Assembly: GCA_018242505.1 (NCBI GenBank)
Contig: JAFEBU010000030.1
Coordinates: 1 to 54,332, forward strand
Direction of reading: 5' to 3'
DNA length: 54,332 nt
From: Pseudomonadota bacterium
Lineage (GTDB): Bacteria; Pseudomonadota; Alphaproteobacteria; Reyranellales; Reyranellaceae
Position 1 is the first letter of the stretch; each line of letters opens with the position of its first letter. The notes beneath the pieces were generated by a model. It had not been told where the DNA came from. It worked only from the letters and a program-made list of their open reading frames with translations, and made no database searches. The translations under genes and the position numbers were made by a program. Positions 17,311-25,583 of this stretch are shown here, in pieces.

Positions 17311-18695
17311 TATTCACCTCCGGGCTTCTGCGACGAGCGAACCGGCAGATTCGTCCCGATCAAAGTTTGCAGGTTGATGCGTTGCTCAAGCACCGTGCGT
17401 TCGAGCCTCTGTGCCTCGAGACGCTTCGCCAGCAAGGATGAATGGAGATCAACCCAGCTGCGTTCATCGAGGTTGCCGGTGCTGTAGGCGGTGTCGGCAA
17501 CAGTTACGGCCCGACGGATCTGGGTGACGCTCTCGTTGACCGACTGATATTGCGCTTCCAGGAGTTGCTGCTCGCTGACCAAGCGCTCGGCCGCTGAATA
17601 GGCGGCATCAAGGCGCGCCTGATACTCGTCTCTTAGTCGCTGCCGGGTAGCTTTCTCGATCGCGATGTTGCCCTGATTGCGATCGAAGATCGGCAGGCTG
17701 ATCGTGATGCCGAGCGTCGTCGTATAGACTTCGGTCGTGTCGCGGGCCTTTATAACGCCGATGTTGAGCGCAGGAAATTGTCGCAGCACGGCCTCGCGAA
17801 GCTTTTCCTCCTGGGCTTCGTAGCCAGCTTTTAGCGCCAATAGATCCGGTCGCCGCTGAGCGAGATTGTCTAGCGCCCCTGTCAGTTTCTGGATGTCGAT
17901 TGGCGAGACGTCGAGAGAATCCGTCAATGGCAACCCGGCATCGGGCTTGAGCCCGAGAAGGGCATTCAGGTCGTGACGGTTCTTCAAGATCAGTTGATCG
18001 GTGTCGTTGATCTGAGTCTCGACGGCCTTGAGAGCCGTAAGATCGCTCACAACGGTTGGCAACGTTTCATCCCCTCGGCGCATTGCGGCGGCCGATCTTT
18101 GGTATCGTCCGGCGAGGAGAGTGCGTGTCTCCTCGAGAATCGACCGTACCCGCTGGAGCTCGACGGCGGCGACGAAGAGCAGGCGAGATTGACTGACGAC
18201 TTGCCATTCCTGCCAGAGAAGATCGAGCCTGACACTCTGTTCGCTCGCCTTCGCAGAGCGCACACGAGCGGAGCGGGTCAGAAGCGGTATTATGTCCTGG
18301 GACAGACCGGAACTTATGGCGTCGATGACGCCGGGCCCACCCGTAAGAACGCCGTAGTTGAATGGCATCTGTGGATTGGGAAGAATCCCTGCAGCGAACG
18401 CTTGCGCATGAGCCACCCCCGCCTTTCGTCGTGCCGCCCTGAGATCGGGATTGTTGGCAACGGCCAGCATACCGATCTCATCCATGTCGAAGGGTTGGCT
18501 TGGATTGAAGGTGTGCGACCCGAAAACAGGCAACGGCATGTCTTCGGGCGGCACACGCAAAGCCGATGCTGCTGCCACGAGATCCGCATTCGGCGGAAGT
18601 GGCAATGGTTCGTAGTGCGCGCAAGAGGTGACCAGGAGCGCAATGGTCGCCTTCGCCAGCGCGGGCCTAAGGTGGACGCCAGAGCTGGCTCTCAT
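17310..18695 (-). CDS. TolC/CzcC-family outer-membrane efflux lipoprotein
   Basis: 461 residues, first gene of the RND operon. The N-terminus ends in a lipobox (LLVTSC followed by AHYEP), so the mature protein is lipid-anchored. Two outer-membrane-efflux repeats with long coiled coils are visible: NNPDLRAARRKAGVAHAQAFAAGILPNPQ with later KASEQSVRLDLLWQEWQVV, and RRPDLLALKAGYEAQEEKLREAVLRQFP with ATRQRLRDEYQARLDAAYSAAERLVSEQQLLEAQY. It forms the exit channel across the outer membrane for the adaptor and pump encoded directly downstream. The CzcC-like sequence suggests metal or solvent efflux, but the pump's TM4 looks drug-type. Confidence 0.9.
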   Translation of the reverse strand: MRASSGVHLRPALAKATIALLVTSCAHYEPLPLPPNADLVAAASALRVPPEDMPLPVFGSHTFNPSQPFDMDEIGMLAVANNPDLRAARRKAGVAHAQAFAAGILPNPQMPFNYGVLTGGPGVIDAISSGLSQDIIPLLTRSARVRSAKASEQSVRLDLLWQEWQVVSQSRLLFVAAVELQRVRSILEETRTLLAGRYQRSAAAMRRGDETLPTVVSDLTALKAVETQINDTDQLILKNRHDLNALLGLKPDAGLPLTDSLDVSPIDIQKLTGALDNLAQRRPDLLALKAGYEAQEEKLREAVLRQFPALNIGVIKARDTTEVYTTTLGITISLPIFDRNQGNIAIEKATRQRLRDEYQARLDAAYSAAERLVSEQQLLEAQYQSVNESVTQIRRAVTVADTAYSTGNLDERSWVDLHSSLLAKRLEAQRLERTVLEQRINLQTLIGTNLPVRSSQKPGGE

Positions 18696-18781
18696 CTAAT
18701 CGTCCCCAAAGGTACATTCTGCGAGCCACAAGCGCGCCCCTGAATGGCAGGTAACCTCTAGCCCCTCACTTTCGGCGGCTT

Positions 18782-19177
18782 TCACGGCTTGCCACTGAGC
18801 CGGTCCATAGTGACCAGCAAGTCCGACAGCGCTTGCCGACAAGCCCCGGCTTCGGGGGTCCGGGCACGCAGCGCTGCCAAGGCCCGATCGATTGCCTTAT
18901 CGACTGTATGCCAGTCTGCCGGCGCACGTGGCTTAAGACCGGCTTCCGCGTCGTCCCAGGTAGTCTCGAGGTCTTTGATGCGGGTCTTCGCCCCGGCGAG
19001 ATCTCCCTTGTCCACGAGGGCGCTGGTGTCGACGACGATTGTCCTGAACTTGGATAAGTCACCGAGTTTCGAGGCAGGTTCAGCATTGCTTGTGATCGAA
19101 AAGCCGGTCACGCTGAGTAATGGCCCAACGATCATTGCCGTAAATATTCTCCTGCCAATCGCACGGTGTTTAGACAT
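18782..19177 (-). CDS. Small secreted helical protein of unknown function
   Basis: 131 residues from ATG 19177, chosen over the GTG at 19183 because AGGAG lies seven bases upstream of the ATG. A basic N-terminus and hydrophobic core ([17 protein letters not shown]) end near SNA, indicating export. The mature part is predicted helical and charged ([46 protein letters not shown], then [14 protein letters not shown]). It resembles small periplasmic proteins often encoded near RND pumps or PepSY genes. No enzyme motif is visible. It lies about 85 bp upstream of the RND operon on the same strand and may be co-regulated with it. A CTTAG direct-repeat box lies about 240 bp upstream. Confidence 0.7.
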   Translation of the reverse strand: MSKHRAIGRRIFTAMIVGPLLSVTGFSITSNAEPASKLGDLSKFRTIVVDTSALVDKGDLAGAKTRIKDLETTWDDAEAGLKPRAPADWHTVDKAIDRALAALRARTPEAGACRQALSDLLVTMDRLSGKP

Positions 19178-19636
19178 GAACACTCTCCTCTATCATCAAT
19201 TGTTCATCGTGTTCTCAAACGCTCGATCGGATCCCCTTTCTGCTGGGCGAGCTTCACTCGTCTCGTGAATTTAGCGACCGTCACTAAGGCACACGGTCGG
19301 GCAAACACATCGCGAGCGGCGGCCTGACCGAACGCTTGACCTTGAACCCTCCTTGGCGAGCAAAAACTTGCGACATGCCAACGCCTTTCCCAGCGACCGG
19401 CAATTTGTCGGAGCCGACTTAGCGTTGCCTTAGAGGGGCTACGTTTCGCTTCTGCCGCCGGCAGACGCGATGGGATTGCCATCGCGTCGATAACGAGAAT
19501 GATCGGATCGCAGTCGATCCTGGCGTCAACAACTCTCTCGCGAAATCATTCGAGATCATGAGTTGTTGGCCGAAATAGAGGGCAGCTCATTGCCAAGGCG
19601 GTAGCGCATCGCCGACATTCAGCCGTGCCGAAAGCG
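19178..19636. other. Intergenic region with duplicated promoter-like segment
   Basis: About 460 bp between the small secreted protein and uppP. It contains a 32-bp segment nearly identical to one upstream of the COG4705-like gene (next entry). Open frames across it (for example 19204-19482 minus) show no family. Confidence 0.45.
19406..19437. repeat. 32-bp repeat copy 1 with CTTAG-N6-CTTAG box
   Basis: Identical at 31 of 32 positions to 21432-21463. It contains CTTAG at 19418-19422 and 19429-19433, 11 bp apart. Similarity beyond the 32 bp is weaker, so it looks like a duplicated regulatory segment in which the box is conserved. Confidence 0.6.
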
Positions 19637-20443
19637 TCAATGCAGGAGCAAGAGAACCAACGCCAGCGCACCGATTGCAATGCGATACCAGGCGAAAGCG
19701 GCAAATCCGTGCCGGCTGATGAACCGTACGAACGGACCGACGACGACCAGCGCGGAGAAGAACGCAGCGATGAATCCCAGCGCGATGATTGCGCTGCCAT
19801 TCCAGCTCAGATCCTGCCAATTCTTGTAGAGGTCGTAGAAAGCCGCGCCGATCATGGTCGGCATGGCGAGGAAGAAAGAGAACTCCGCCGCAGTCGCACG
19901 GTCCACGCGAAAAGCCCGTGCGCCCATGATGGTCGCGCCCGAGCGTGACACGCCCGGAATCATGGCGAGGCACTGGCAAACGCCGATCCAGAACGCCGTC
20001 TTGAAGTCGACGTCGTCGACCGACTTGATGCGCGGCCGCTGCACCAATCGCTCGATCACCAGGATTGCGATACCACCGAGGATCAGCGCGACGGCCACCA
20101 CCATGGGGCTTTCGAGAAGCTGCTTGATGTATTTGAAGGCGATCACCCCCACCACGGCGGAAGGCAGGAAAGCGATCAGCACGGCGCCGGCGAAACGCAG
20201 CGCCTTTGGTTCCCGGTTCAGCGTGCCAATCACGGTTGCCCAGACCTTGGCGCGGTAGAGCACGCAGATGGCCAGGATCGCACCAAGCTGGATCACGATG
20301 TCGAACACCTTGCCGGGCGGGCCTTTGAAATCGAGGACCACTTCCGAAAGGATGATATGACCGGTCGAGGACACCGGCAGGAATTCGGTAAGACCTTCGA
20401 CGACGCCGATCACCAGCGTCTTCCAGATCAACGCCAGGTCCAT
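19637..20443 (-). CDS. uppP: Undecaprenyl-diphosphatase
   Basis: 268 residues, normal for UppP/BacA. It has about eight membrane segments. The two signature motifs are present: EGLTEFLPVSSTGH near residues 16-29 (catalytic Glu and Ser) and MIPGVSRSGATI near 163-174 (catalytic Arg). It dephosphorylates undecaprenyl pyrophosphate to recycle the lipid carrier for peptidoglycan and other cell-wall polymers, and gives bacitracin resistance when overproduced. It stands as a single minus-strand gene between envelope-related genes. Confidence 0.95.
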   Translation of the reverse strand: MDLALIWKTLVIGVVEGLTEFLPVSSTGHIILSEVVLDFKGPPGKVFDIVIQLGAILAICVLYRAKVWATVIGTLNREPKALRFAGAVLIAFLPSAVVGVIAFKYIKQLLESPMVVAVALILGGIAILVIERLVQRPRIKSVDDVDFKTAFWIGVCQCLAMIPGVSRSGATIMGARAFRVDRATAAEFSFFLAMPTMIGAAFYDLYKNWQDLSWNGSAIIALGFIAAFFSALVVVGPFVRFISRHGFAAFAWYRIAIGALALVLLLLH

Positions 20444-20563
20444 TCGATCAATCCTTGAAATTGCCTCTCCAGAACTTGAGCCCGCCGGCCATCGAGATCA
20501 TGCGGCTCGCCTAGGCAAACCTTCGGATAGTCTGAAGGCCTGCGCATCCAACGAAGCTGGCAC

Positions 20564-21367
20564 CTACGCCCTATCGCCAGTCAACGGGCTTCGCTCGTCA
20601 TTCGAAAAAGTGGTCATCGCCACCAGGGCGATGATGACTGTCAGGAACGCGAGACTCGTGTAGACCGTACCGAGCCCGAGGCCACCATATTCGTGGGCCT
20701 GTGCAACCAGATCGCCAAACGACGCGCCGAGCGGCCGCGTGAGGATGTACGCGACCCAGAATGTCAGGACCGTATTTGCTCCCAAGGCGTATGCGAGTGC
20801 ACTGACGGCAATCAGCGTCGCAAAAATGAGGGTGCCGACGGTGAAGCCAAGCCCGAATGCCTCTGTTGCGAGATCGCCCGCTGCCGTTCCGAGTGAGAAA
20901 GTCAACAGGATCGCTGCCCAGTAGAAGAGCTCGCGTCGAGTCGTAGTGATCGCCTGAATCGAGAGTGTGCGTTCAACGCTGTACCAAAGTACAAATGTCA
21001 CCGCCAATGCCGCTGCAAAAGCCACCGTGCTGACGTAAAGGCTGACCCCCAACCCATCGGTCAGGGCATCGGTGATCTGGGTGCCGACAATGCTGACGAG
21101 CACCACCGCCGACCAGTAGATCCAAGGCACGCAACGCCGCGTCCGAAGCTGCATCAGCAAGGCCCCGATCAGCAGGACCACCATCACCGCCGTCGTGATG
21201 GCTGTCCCGATACCGACATGGACGGCCAGATAGTCGGCACCGGTTTCACCGACTGTCGTCGACATGATCTTGATGATCCAGAATGCCAGTGTGACAGGGG
21301 GGACCTTGTTCAACATATCGACACGTGGCGGATTGGTGGACAGATTCACCGTGAGATCTCCCTGCAT
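20564..21367 (-). CDS. COG4705-like multi-pass membrane protein
   Basis: 267 residues from ATG 21367. The open frame reaches 21571 but that part overlaps the promoter repeat and the divergent PepSY gene; a later Met at 21316 is also possible because family members begin near LNKVPPVTLAFWIIK. It shows the typical LNKVP..TLAFWIIKIMSTTVGETGADYL opening, about seven or eight membrane segments, and an internal repeat of the same motif (FYWAAILLTFSLGTAAGDLATEAFGLG and FWVAYILTRPLGASFGDLVA). The family function is unknown; members are commonly found with PepSY proteins and two-component systems. It is transcribed divergently from the PepSY gene, with CTTAG/CTAAG boxes in the shared promoter region. 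Confidence 0.8.
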   Translation of the reverse strand: MQGDLTVNLSTNPPRVDMLNKVPPVTLAFWIIKIMSTTVGETGADYLAVHVGIGTAITTAVMVVLLIGALLMQLRTRRCVPWIYWSAVVLVSIVGTQITDALTDGLGVSLYVSTVAFAAALAVTFVLWYSVERTLSIQAITTTRRELFYWAAILLTFSLGTAAGDLATEAFGLGFTVGTLIFATLIAVSALAYALGANTVLTFWVAYILTRPLGASFGDLVAQAHEYGGLGLGTVYTSLAFLTVIIALVAMTTFSNDERSPLTGDRA

Positions 21368-21431
21368 GGCGACAAGGCGGAAGTCCGCAAAGTGCGAGGA
21401 GAGGGCCGCCCCTTCCACCGCTGCCTCAATG

Positions 21432-21463
21432 TGTCGGAGTCGACTTAGCGTTGCCTTAGAGGG
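21432..21463. repeat. 32-bp repeat copy 2 with CTTAG-N6-CTTAG box
   Basis: Second copy of the segment at 19406. CTTAG occurs at 21444-21448 and 21455-21459. It lies 77 bp upstream of the COG4705-like start, in a position suited to activate the minus-strand promoter. Confidence 0.6.
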
Positions 21464-21492
21464 CAACATTCTTCTCAGGTCACCTGCGGACG

Positions 21493-21508
21493 CTAAGCCG
21501 CCACTAAG
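21493..21508. promoter_or_regulatory. CTAAG-N6-CTAAG box before PepSY gene
   Basis: CTAAG at 21493-21497 and 21504-21508, again 11 bp apart and opposite in direction to the box at 21444. It lies about 50 bp upstream of the PepSY ATG. The two boxes thus point outwards to the two divergent genes. Confidence 0.55.
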
Positions 21509-21558
21509 TCTGGAAAGGAATGATCTTCTCGACTTCTTGAGCCGACGGAGAAAGACCC

Positions 21559-21912
21559 ATGTTTCGTACAATCGTCATTGTCAGCACGGCTGCGATCCTT
21601 GCCTCACTGGGACCCGTAGTCCAGGTCGAGGCAGGCCAACCCACCGACAGAGCCGAGTCGAACGAAATGGCTACCGCAGCATCCGCCAAAATTCCGTTGA
21701 GGGATGCCATCGCGACCGCCGAGCAGCATTTACAGGGCAAAGCCGTCCGCGCGGACTTCGAGACGGAGAATGGTTCGCCGGGTGAGTACGAAATCAAAGT
21801 CGTGGCCGGCGCAAAGGTTTTCGACGTGAGAATCGATGCCGATAAAGGTACCGTCATCGCCACCAAAGAGCACAAGGCGGACAGCGACGATGACGACAAG
21901 GAAGCCGACTGA
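21559..21912 (+). CDS. Secreted PepSY-domain protein
   Basis: 117 residues. The signal peptide (MFRTIVIVSTAAILASLGP, cleaved near VEA) is followed by one PepSY domain at about 47-105: IPLRDAIATAEQHLQGKAVRADFETENGSPG and YEIKVVAGAKVFDVRIDADKGTVI. The tail is very acidic (DSDDDDKEAD). PepSY proteins are periplasmic and are thought to inhibit proteases or bind ligands or metals. It is followed after about 80 bp by a two-component system on the same strand and preceded by a divergent membrane protein. This arrangement is common for envelope- or metal-stress systems, where the PepSY gene is often a target of the regulator. Confidence 0.88.
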   Translation: MFRTIVIVSTAAILASLGPVVQVEAGQPTDRAESNEMATAASAKIPLRDAIATAEQHLQGKAVRADFETENGSPGEYEIKVVAGAKVFDVRIDADKGTVIATKEHKADSDDDDKEAD

Positions 21913-21990
21913 TCGGACAGGCCTCAGAAGGGCAACCAGCACCTTTGGAGGCAGTCCTCTCTAACAACTTCGCCTTCCGCGGGTACATTG

Positions 21991-22653
21991 ATGCGGATTC
22001 TACTGGTCGAGGATGATCGCATGGTCGGCGCCGCGATGGCGCAGGCCCTCAAGGATGCGGCCTACGCTGTCGATTGGGTGACCGACGGCGAAACGGCGAT
22101 CGCGGCAGCAGAGGACGAAGTTTACGATCTTGCCGTGCTCGATCTCAATTTGCCGCCGCCCGACGGACTGGACATACTGCGACGCTTTCGCCGTCATCGC
22201 CAACAACTGCCTGCCATCATCGTGACGGCCAGGGATGGTGTCGATGACCGGATCAAGGGGCTCGACCTTGGTGCCGACGACTATCTCGTTAAGCCCTTCG
22301 AGATCGGCGAATTGCTGGCCCGGATGCGGGCGGTTCTTCGGCGCCAGGGCAGCGGCGCATCGCCGACCCTCAGCAACGGCAAGACCAGTCTTGACCCTGC
22401 TACCCGTGCAGCGAGCCATTCCGGCAAGACGGCCCAGTTGACCGCACGCGAGTTCGCCCTGTTGCAAGCGCTTCTTGCGCGCCCTGGCACCATCCTCTCG
22501 CGTGAGGATCTGGAGCGTCATATTTATGGTTGGAACGAGGAAGTCGAAAGCAACGCAATCGACTTTCTAATCTATTCGGTCCGCAAGAAGCTGGACGCCA
22601 CGGTCATTCGCAACGTCAGGGGAATTGGGTGGATGGTGGATCGACCTTCATGA
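21991..22653 (+). CDS. OmpR-family response regulator (QseB/PmrA-like)
   Basis: 220 residues from ATG 21991 (a TTG lies one codon earlier). Receiver domain: E7-D8-D9, phospho-acceptor Asp51 (LAVLDLNLPPPDG), IIVTARD, DDYLVKPF. Winged-helix domain: LTAREFALLQALLARPGTILSREDLERHIYGW, then NAIDFLIYSVRKKLD and IRNVRGIGWMV. The NVRG-x-GW ending and the E-x-N-AIDFLIYSVRKKL helix are typical of the PmrA/QseB/TctD branch, which binds direct repeats one helical turn apart. That matches the 11-bp repeats near the PepSY and COG4705-like genes. It overlaps its kinase gene by 4 bp. Confidence 0.92.
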   Translation: MRILLVEDDRMVGAAMAQALKDAAYAVDWVTDGETAIAAAEDEVYDLAVLDLNLPPPDGLDILRRFRRHRQQLPAIIVTARDGVDDRIKGLDLGADDYLVKPFEIGELLARMRAVLRRQGSGASPTLSNGKTSLDPATRAASHSGKTAQLTAREFALLQALLARPGTILSREDLERHIYGWNEEVESNAIDFLIYSVRKKLDATVIRNVRGIGWMVDRPS

Positions 22654-24008
22654 TCAGATCATTGCGCGGTCGGCTGTTTCTGGGATTGGCTGTCGTCGTT
22701 GTTCTGGCGGGAATGGGCGCGGGCGCTCTTGTATATCTATGGTCGTACGACGAGGCGATCGAGTTGCAGGATGCCATTCTCCAACAAGTCGGAGCGCTGG
22801 CCGTTCGCGACCGGCTCCGGCCAGACATCGGCGTTCCCGCTGGCGTCGAAGCCGAAGACCAGGTCCTGATTGAAGAACTTGAGACCGTTTCTGACCCACA
22901 GAGCAAACTCCATTTGCCCATGCTCGCTGCGAATCTTCCGAACGGACTGCAAACCCTTTCCAGGGGAGACAGCCAGTGGCGCGTCTTGGTGTTGACCCGG
23001 TCTGATGGCAGCCGCATTGCAGTCAGCCAGCGCACATCCTATCGCGACGAGATCGCCCATGGCGATGCTCTACGCGCCTTTCTGCCCATTGCGGCCCTTA
23101 TTCCCTGTCTTATGATCCTGGTCGCCGTCGTTATCGCCCACAGCTTTCGTCCCGTGGCAAAGCTGGCGACCCAACTGAATGTCAGGACCTCCGATCATCT
23201 TGCGAAGCTGCCGCTCGACGGCATACCCCAGGAGATGCGCCCGTTTGTCTGGTCGATCAACGGGCTTCTGGATCGCATTGGGATGATGTTCGAGCAACAG
23301 CGCCGGTTCGTCGCCGACGCCGCACACGAGCTACGGACGCCTATTACGGCCTTGAGCCTGCACGCCCAGAATCTCGACCTCTCGGTCACGCCCAAAGGGC
23401 TCGAACGTCTCGCCATGCTCAAGACCAGCATTCGCAGAGCCGGCCACTTGCTCGAACAGCTCCTCGTCCTGGCAAGGCAGGAAAGTGACAGTATTCCCCG
23501 CGCTTTGCGCACCGAACTCGACTCGGTCCTCAAGGAGGTCGTGGCTGACTTGCTGCCTCAAGCACAAGCCAAATCTATAGACCTTGGGTGCGAGCGGATC
23601 GAGAAGATCGAGATCCTGGCGGACCCAACTGCACTGAACGCGTTGTTTCGGAACGTCGTGGACAATGCCTTGCGTTACACTCCCGAAGGGGGACGCGTCG
23701 ACATCAATCTCAGTCGAGAAGGCAATCACGCCATCTTTCGGGTCGAAGATACTGGGCCCGGGATATCAAATGGTGAGCTTGCCCGAATCTTCGAGCCATT
23801 CTACCGCGGCACGCATGCCAAGGAGGAGGGCTCGGGGCTTGGACTATCGATCGTGCGACGTACCGTCGACAACTTATCTGGTACGATCACTGTGGAGAAT
23901 ATCGTGGCAACAGATCGCACAGGCCTTCGCGTAACGGTCTTGTTGCCGCTCAAGCGAACAGCCTTTTGCACCCGGTCTTCGCGCAAGCCAAGTGTCATCC
24001 AAGATTAG
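22650..24008 (+). CDS. Membrane sensor histidine kinase (QseC/PmrB-like)
   Basis: 452 residues from ATG 22650, which overlaps the regulator stop (ATGA). TM1 is LFLGLAVVVVLAGMGAGALVYLW and TM2 is FLPIAALIPCLMILVAVVIAHSF, with a periplasmic domain of about 120 residues of the QseC/TctE 2CSK-N type. HAMP, then HisKA with His226 (DAAHELRTPITALSLHAQ), then the ATPase domain (NVVDNALRYTPEGG, DTGPGI, GSGLGLSIV). It should phosphorylate the regulator encoded just upstream. The signal is unknown; QseC/PmrB relatives sense cations, acid pH or cationic peptides. Confidence 0.92.
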   Translation: MIRSLRGRLFLGLAVVVVLAGMGAGALVYLWSYDEAIELQDAILQQVGALAVRDRLRPDIGVPAGVEAEDQVLIEELETVSDPQSKLHLPMLAANLPNGLQTLSRGDSQWRVLVLTRSDGSRIAVSQRTSYRDEIAHGDALRAFLPIAALIPCLMILVAVVIAHSFRPVAKLATQLNVRTSDHLAKLPLDGIPQEMRPFVWSINGLLDRIGMMFEQQRRFVADAAHELRTPITALSLHAQNLDLSVTPKGLERLAMLKTSIRRAGHLLEQLLVLARQESDSIPRALRTELDSVLKEVVADLLPQAQAKSIDLGCERIEKIEILADPTALNALFRNVVDNALRYTPEGGRVDINLSREGNHAIFRVEDTGPGISNGELARIFEPFYRGTHAKEEGSGLGLSIVRRTVDNLSGTITVENIVATDRTGLRVTVLLPLKRTAFCTRSSRKPSVIQD

Positions 24009-24080
24009 GGATCGCGTCGCTTTATTGATACTGCGCTCCATTTGAGGAGATGGATTGCACATAGCCAACTGATTGTTTCC

Positions 24081-24806
24081 ATGCACCGGATCTTCCAGGC
24101 CTTTATTGATGGTCTAGCGGAGAGTTCGGACGAAGAAGGCCTCCGCACGACCATGGAATTCACCGCGACAGCACTCGACTTGTCGTGCTTCGCCTATCTC
24201 GTCGTATCAAACTATCCCCGCGCGAAAGCACGGCTCATTTCCAACTATCCGGCAGCCTGGACGACTCACTATTTGGAAAGGCACTATGAATTATTGGATC
24301 CTGTCATCGTGCAGGCCATTGCAGAACAAGAGCCCTTTGAGTGGGGTAGAGACATTGGCCCCGCAACCTTGTCCAAGGAGCAAAGAGAGCTTTTCGAACA
24401 AGCCGCTTTCTTTGGGATTCGCCATGGCTACACGATTCCGATCCATGACAACCGTGGTCCAGTTGCTGCGCTGACCTTCGCTTCGCCGGAAAGGGAGCCG
24501 ACATTTGGGCGCTGCATCGAGCGCAACGGTCGGGTCCTGCAGTTCATGGCCATGTGTTTCCACGTCCACGCTCGTCGAAAGATTGTCACCGACCGACATG
24601 TTGATGGTGTCTTATTGTCCCGTCGAGAACTTGAAAGCTTGCAGTGGGCCGCCTTCGGCAAGAGCGCCTGGGACACCAGTGTGATTCTGGGGATCAAGCG
24701 CCGGACCGTTGCCTTTCATCTCGAGAATGCCAAAGCGAAGCTTGAAGTTCGTACAATCCAGCAAGCGGTTGGACGACTGGCTGCCTCGAAACTGAAGATG
24801 CACTAG
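24081..24806 (+). CDS. TraR-like LuxR-family quorum-sensing receptor (no cognate synthase seen)
   Basis: 241 residues from ATG 24081 (MHRIFQAFIDG). The autoinducer-binding domain keeps the residues that contact acyl-homoserine lactone in TraR: Trp60, Tyr64, Asp73-Pro74 and Trp88 (TraR 57, 61, 70-71 and 85, all offset by three) and Gly116. The C-terminal LuxR helix-turn-helix is LSRRELESLQWAAFGKSAWDTSVILGIKRRTVAFHLENAKAKL. TraR proteins activate conjugation genes when cell density is high. Here the gene faces the trb run from its far end, on the opposite strand, so a control role in transfer is likely. No luxI/traI synthase gene is visible, so it may respond to signals made elsewhere. Confidence 0.88.
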   Translation: MHRIFQAFIDGLAESSDEEGLRTTMEFTATALDLSCFAYLVVSNYPRAKARLISNYPAAWTTHYLERHYELLDPVIVQAIAEQEPFEWGRDIGPATLSKEQRELFEQAAFFGIRHGYTIPIHDNRGPVAALTFASPEREPTFGRCIERNGRVLQFMAMCFHVHARRKIVTDRHVDGVLLSRRELESLQWAAFGKSAWDTSVILGIKRRTVAFHLENAKAKLEVRTIQQAVGRLAASKLKMH

Positions 24807-24932
24807 CAGGCTAAGCTGCGTCGGCTCAGGTCTTGACGTTCAGCATGGTTCCGTCTTGCGTTTTGCCATGTCGACTCAACAGCAAGCTTGGCAGCGAAGT
24901 GCGGGCTGCGGCCGCTGGATCGCCGAGCTGGC

Positions 24933-25250
24933 TTACGGTCGTCGTCTCCCCCACAGTAATCGGGCGGATAAACCATCTGGAGCCTCAATCATTGCGGCGC
25001 TTAGCGGCTCTGACAGGCTGGGATCATCCAGAAGCACGTGAAGGTATCTACCAGGGCGGCCATTGGTTGGCCGGCCATGCCAAGCAGCGCCGATCTCGCT
25101 GGCCCCTACATATATTCGATAGTTTGGTGAATGATCGCCATGGCGGTTGTCGTTGGGAACCAGGCGGATCTTGCTATTGACGGTCAGGGTGCGAATACGG
25201 CCGATCCATCCACCCTCTCTGGACGGCGTGAACATGCCGATGATGGCCAT
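24933..25250 (-). CDS. DUF736 protein of conjugative elements
   Basis: 105 residues from ATG 25250, preceded by GGAG eight bases upstream. It fits the DUF736 family: MAIIGMFTPSREGGWIGRIRTLTVNSKIRLVP, then YRIYVGASEIGAAWHG, RYLHVLLDDPSLSEPLSAAM and a closing LLWGR. Members are abundant in rhizobial plasmids and integrative conjugative elements and may bind DNA or RNA, but the function is unproven. It is the last minus-strand gene of the conjugation module. Confidence 0.88.
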   Translation of the reverse strand: MAIIGMFTPSREGGWIGRIRTLTVNSKIRLVPNDNRHGDHSPNYRIYVGASEIGAAWHGRPTNGRPGRYLHVLLDDPSLSEPLSAAMIEAPDGLSARLLWGRRRP

Positions 25251-25302
25251 CTTTTTTCTCCTCAGCCTCGCGCTGTCAGCGGCGTAAGCTGGTCTGATTG
25301 CA

Positions 25303-25572
25303 TCAGGCACCTTCGGCGTCGCGTTGTGTCGTCGATCGACCCAAAGTCGCTGCTTTAGTTCGATTCTTCAGAGTCTTGGCGTATGTCCGGTCACTGGCGA
25401 GAAAGGCTTCCAGCATATGGGGAATGAGCTCGGTCACCGCCTCAGCCTGACCATAGGTCTCTCGATAGAGCTCAGCGTAGGCCTGAAGAGCGCGGTTGAG
25501 GCCAGGCGTAACGATGATCATCAGTCGAACCGGAGTGCGATCCGGCAGCTTGCCGAGCTTGAGAGTGATCAT
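25303..25572 (-). CDS. DUF2274 protein, linked to trbI
   Basis: 89 residues from ATG 25572 with a GGAGGAG ribosome-binding site. It begins MITLKLGKLPDRTPVRLMIIVTPGLNRALQAYAELYRETYG, the usual DUF2274 sequence, and has a conserved IPHMLEAFLASDRTYAK. This family is nearly always encoded just after trbI in alphaproteobacterial conjugation clusters. The sequence resembles a small ribbon- or helix-forming DNA-binding protein, but the function is unknown. It lies 11 bp after trbI. Confidence 0.88.
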   Translation of the reverse strand: MITLKLGKLPDRTPVRLMIIVTPGLNRALQAYAELYRETYGQAEAVTELIPHMLEAFLASDRTYAKTLKNRTKAATLGRSTTQRDAEGA

Positions 25573-25583
25573 GGTCTCCTCCT

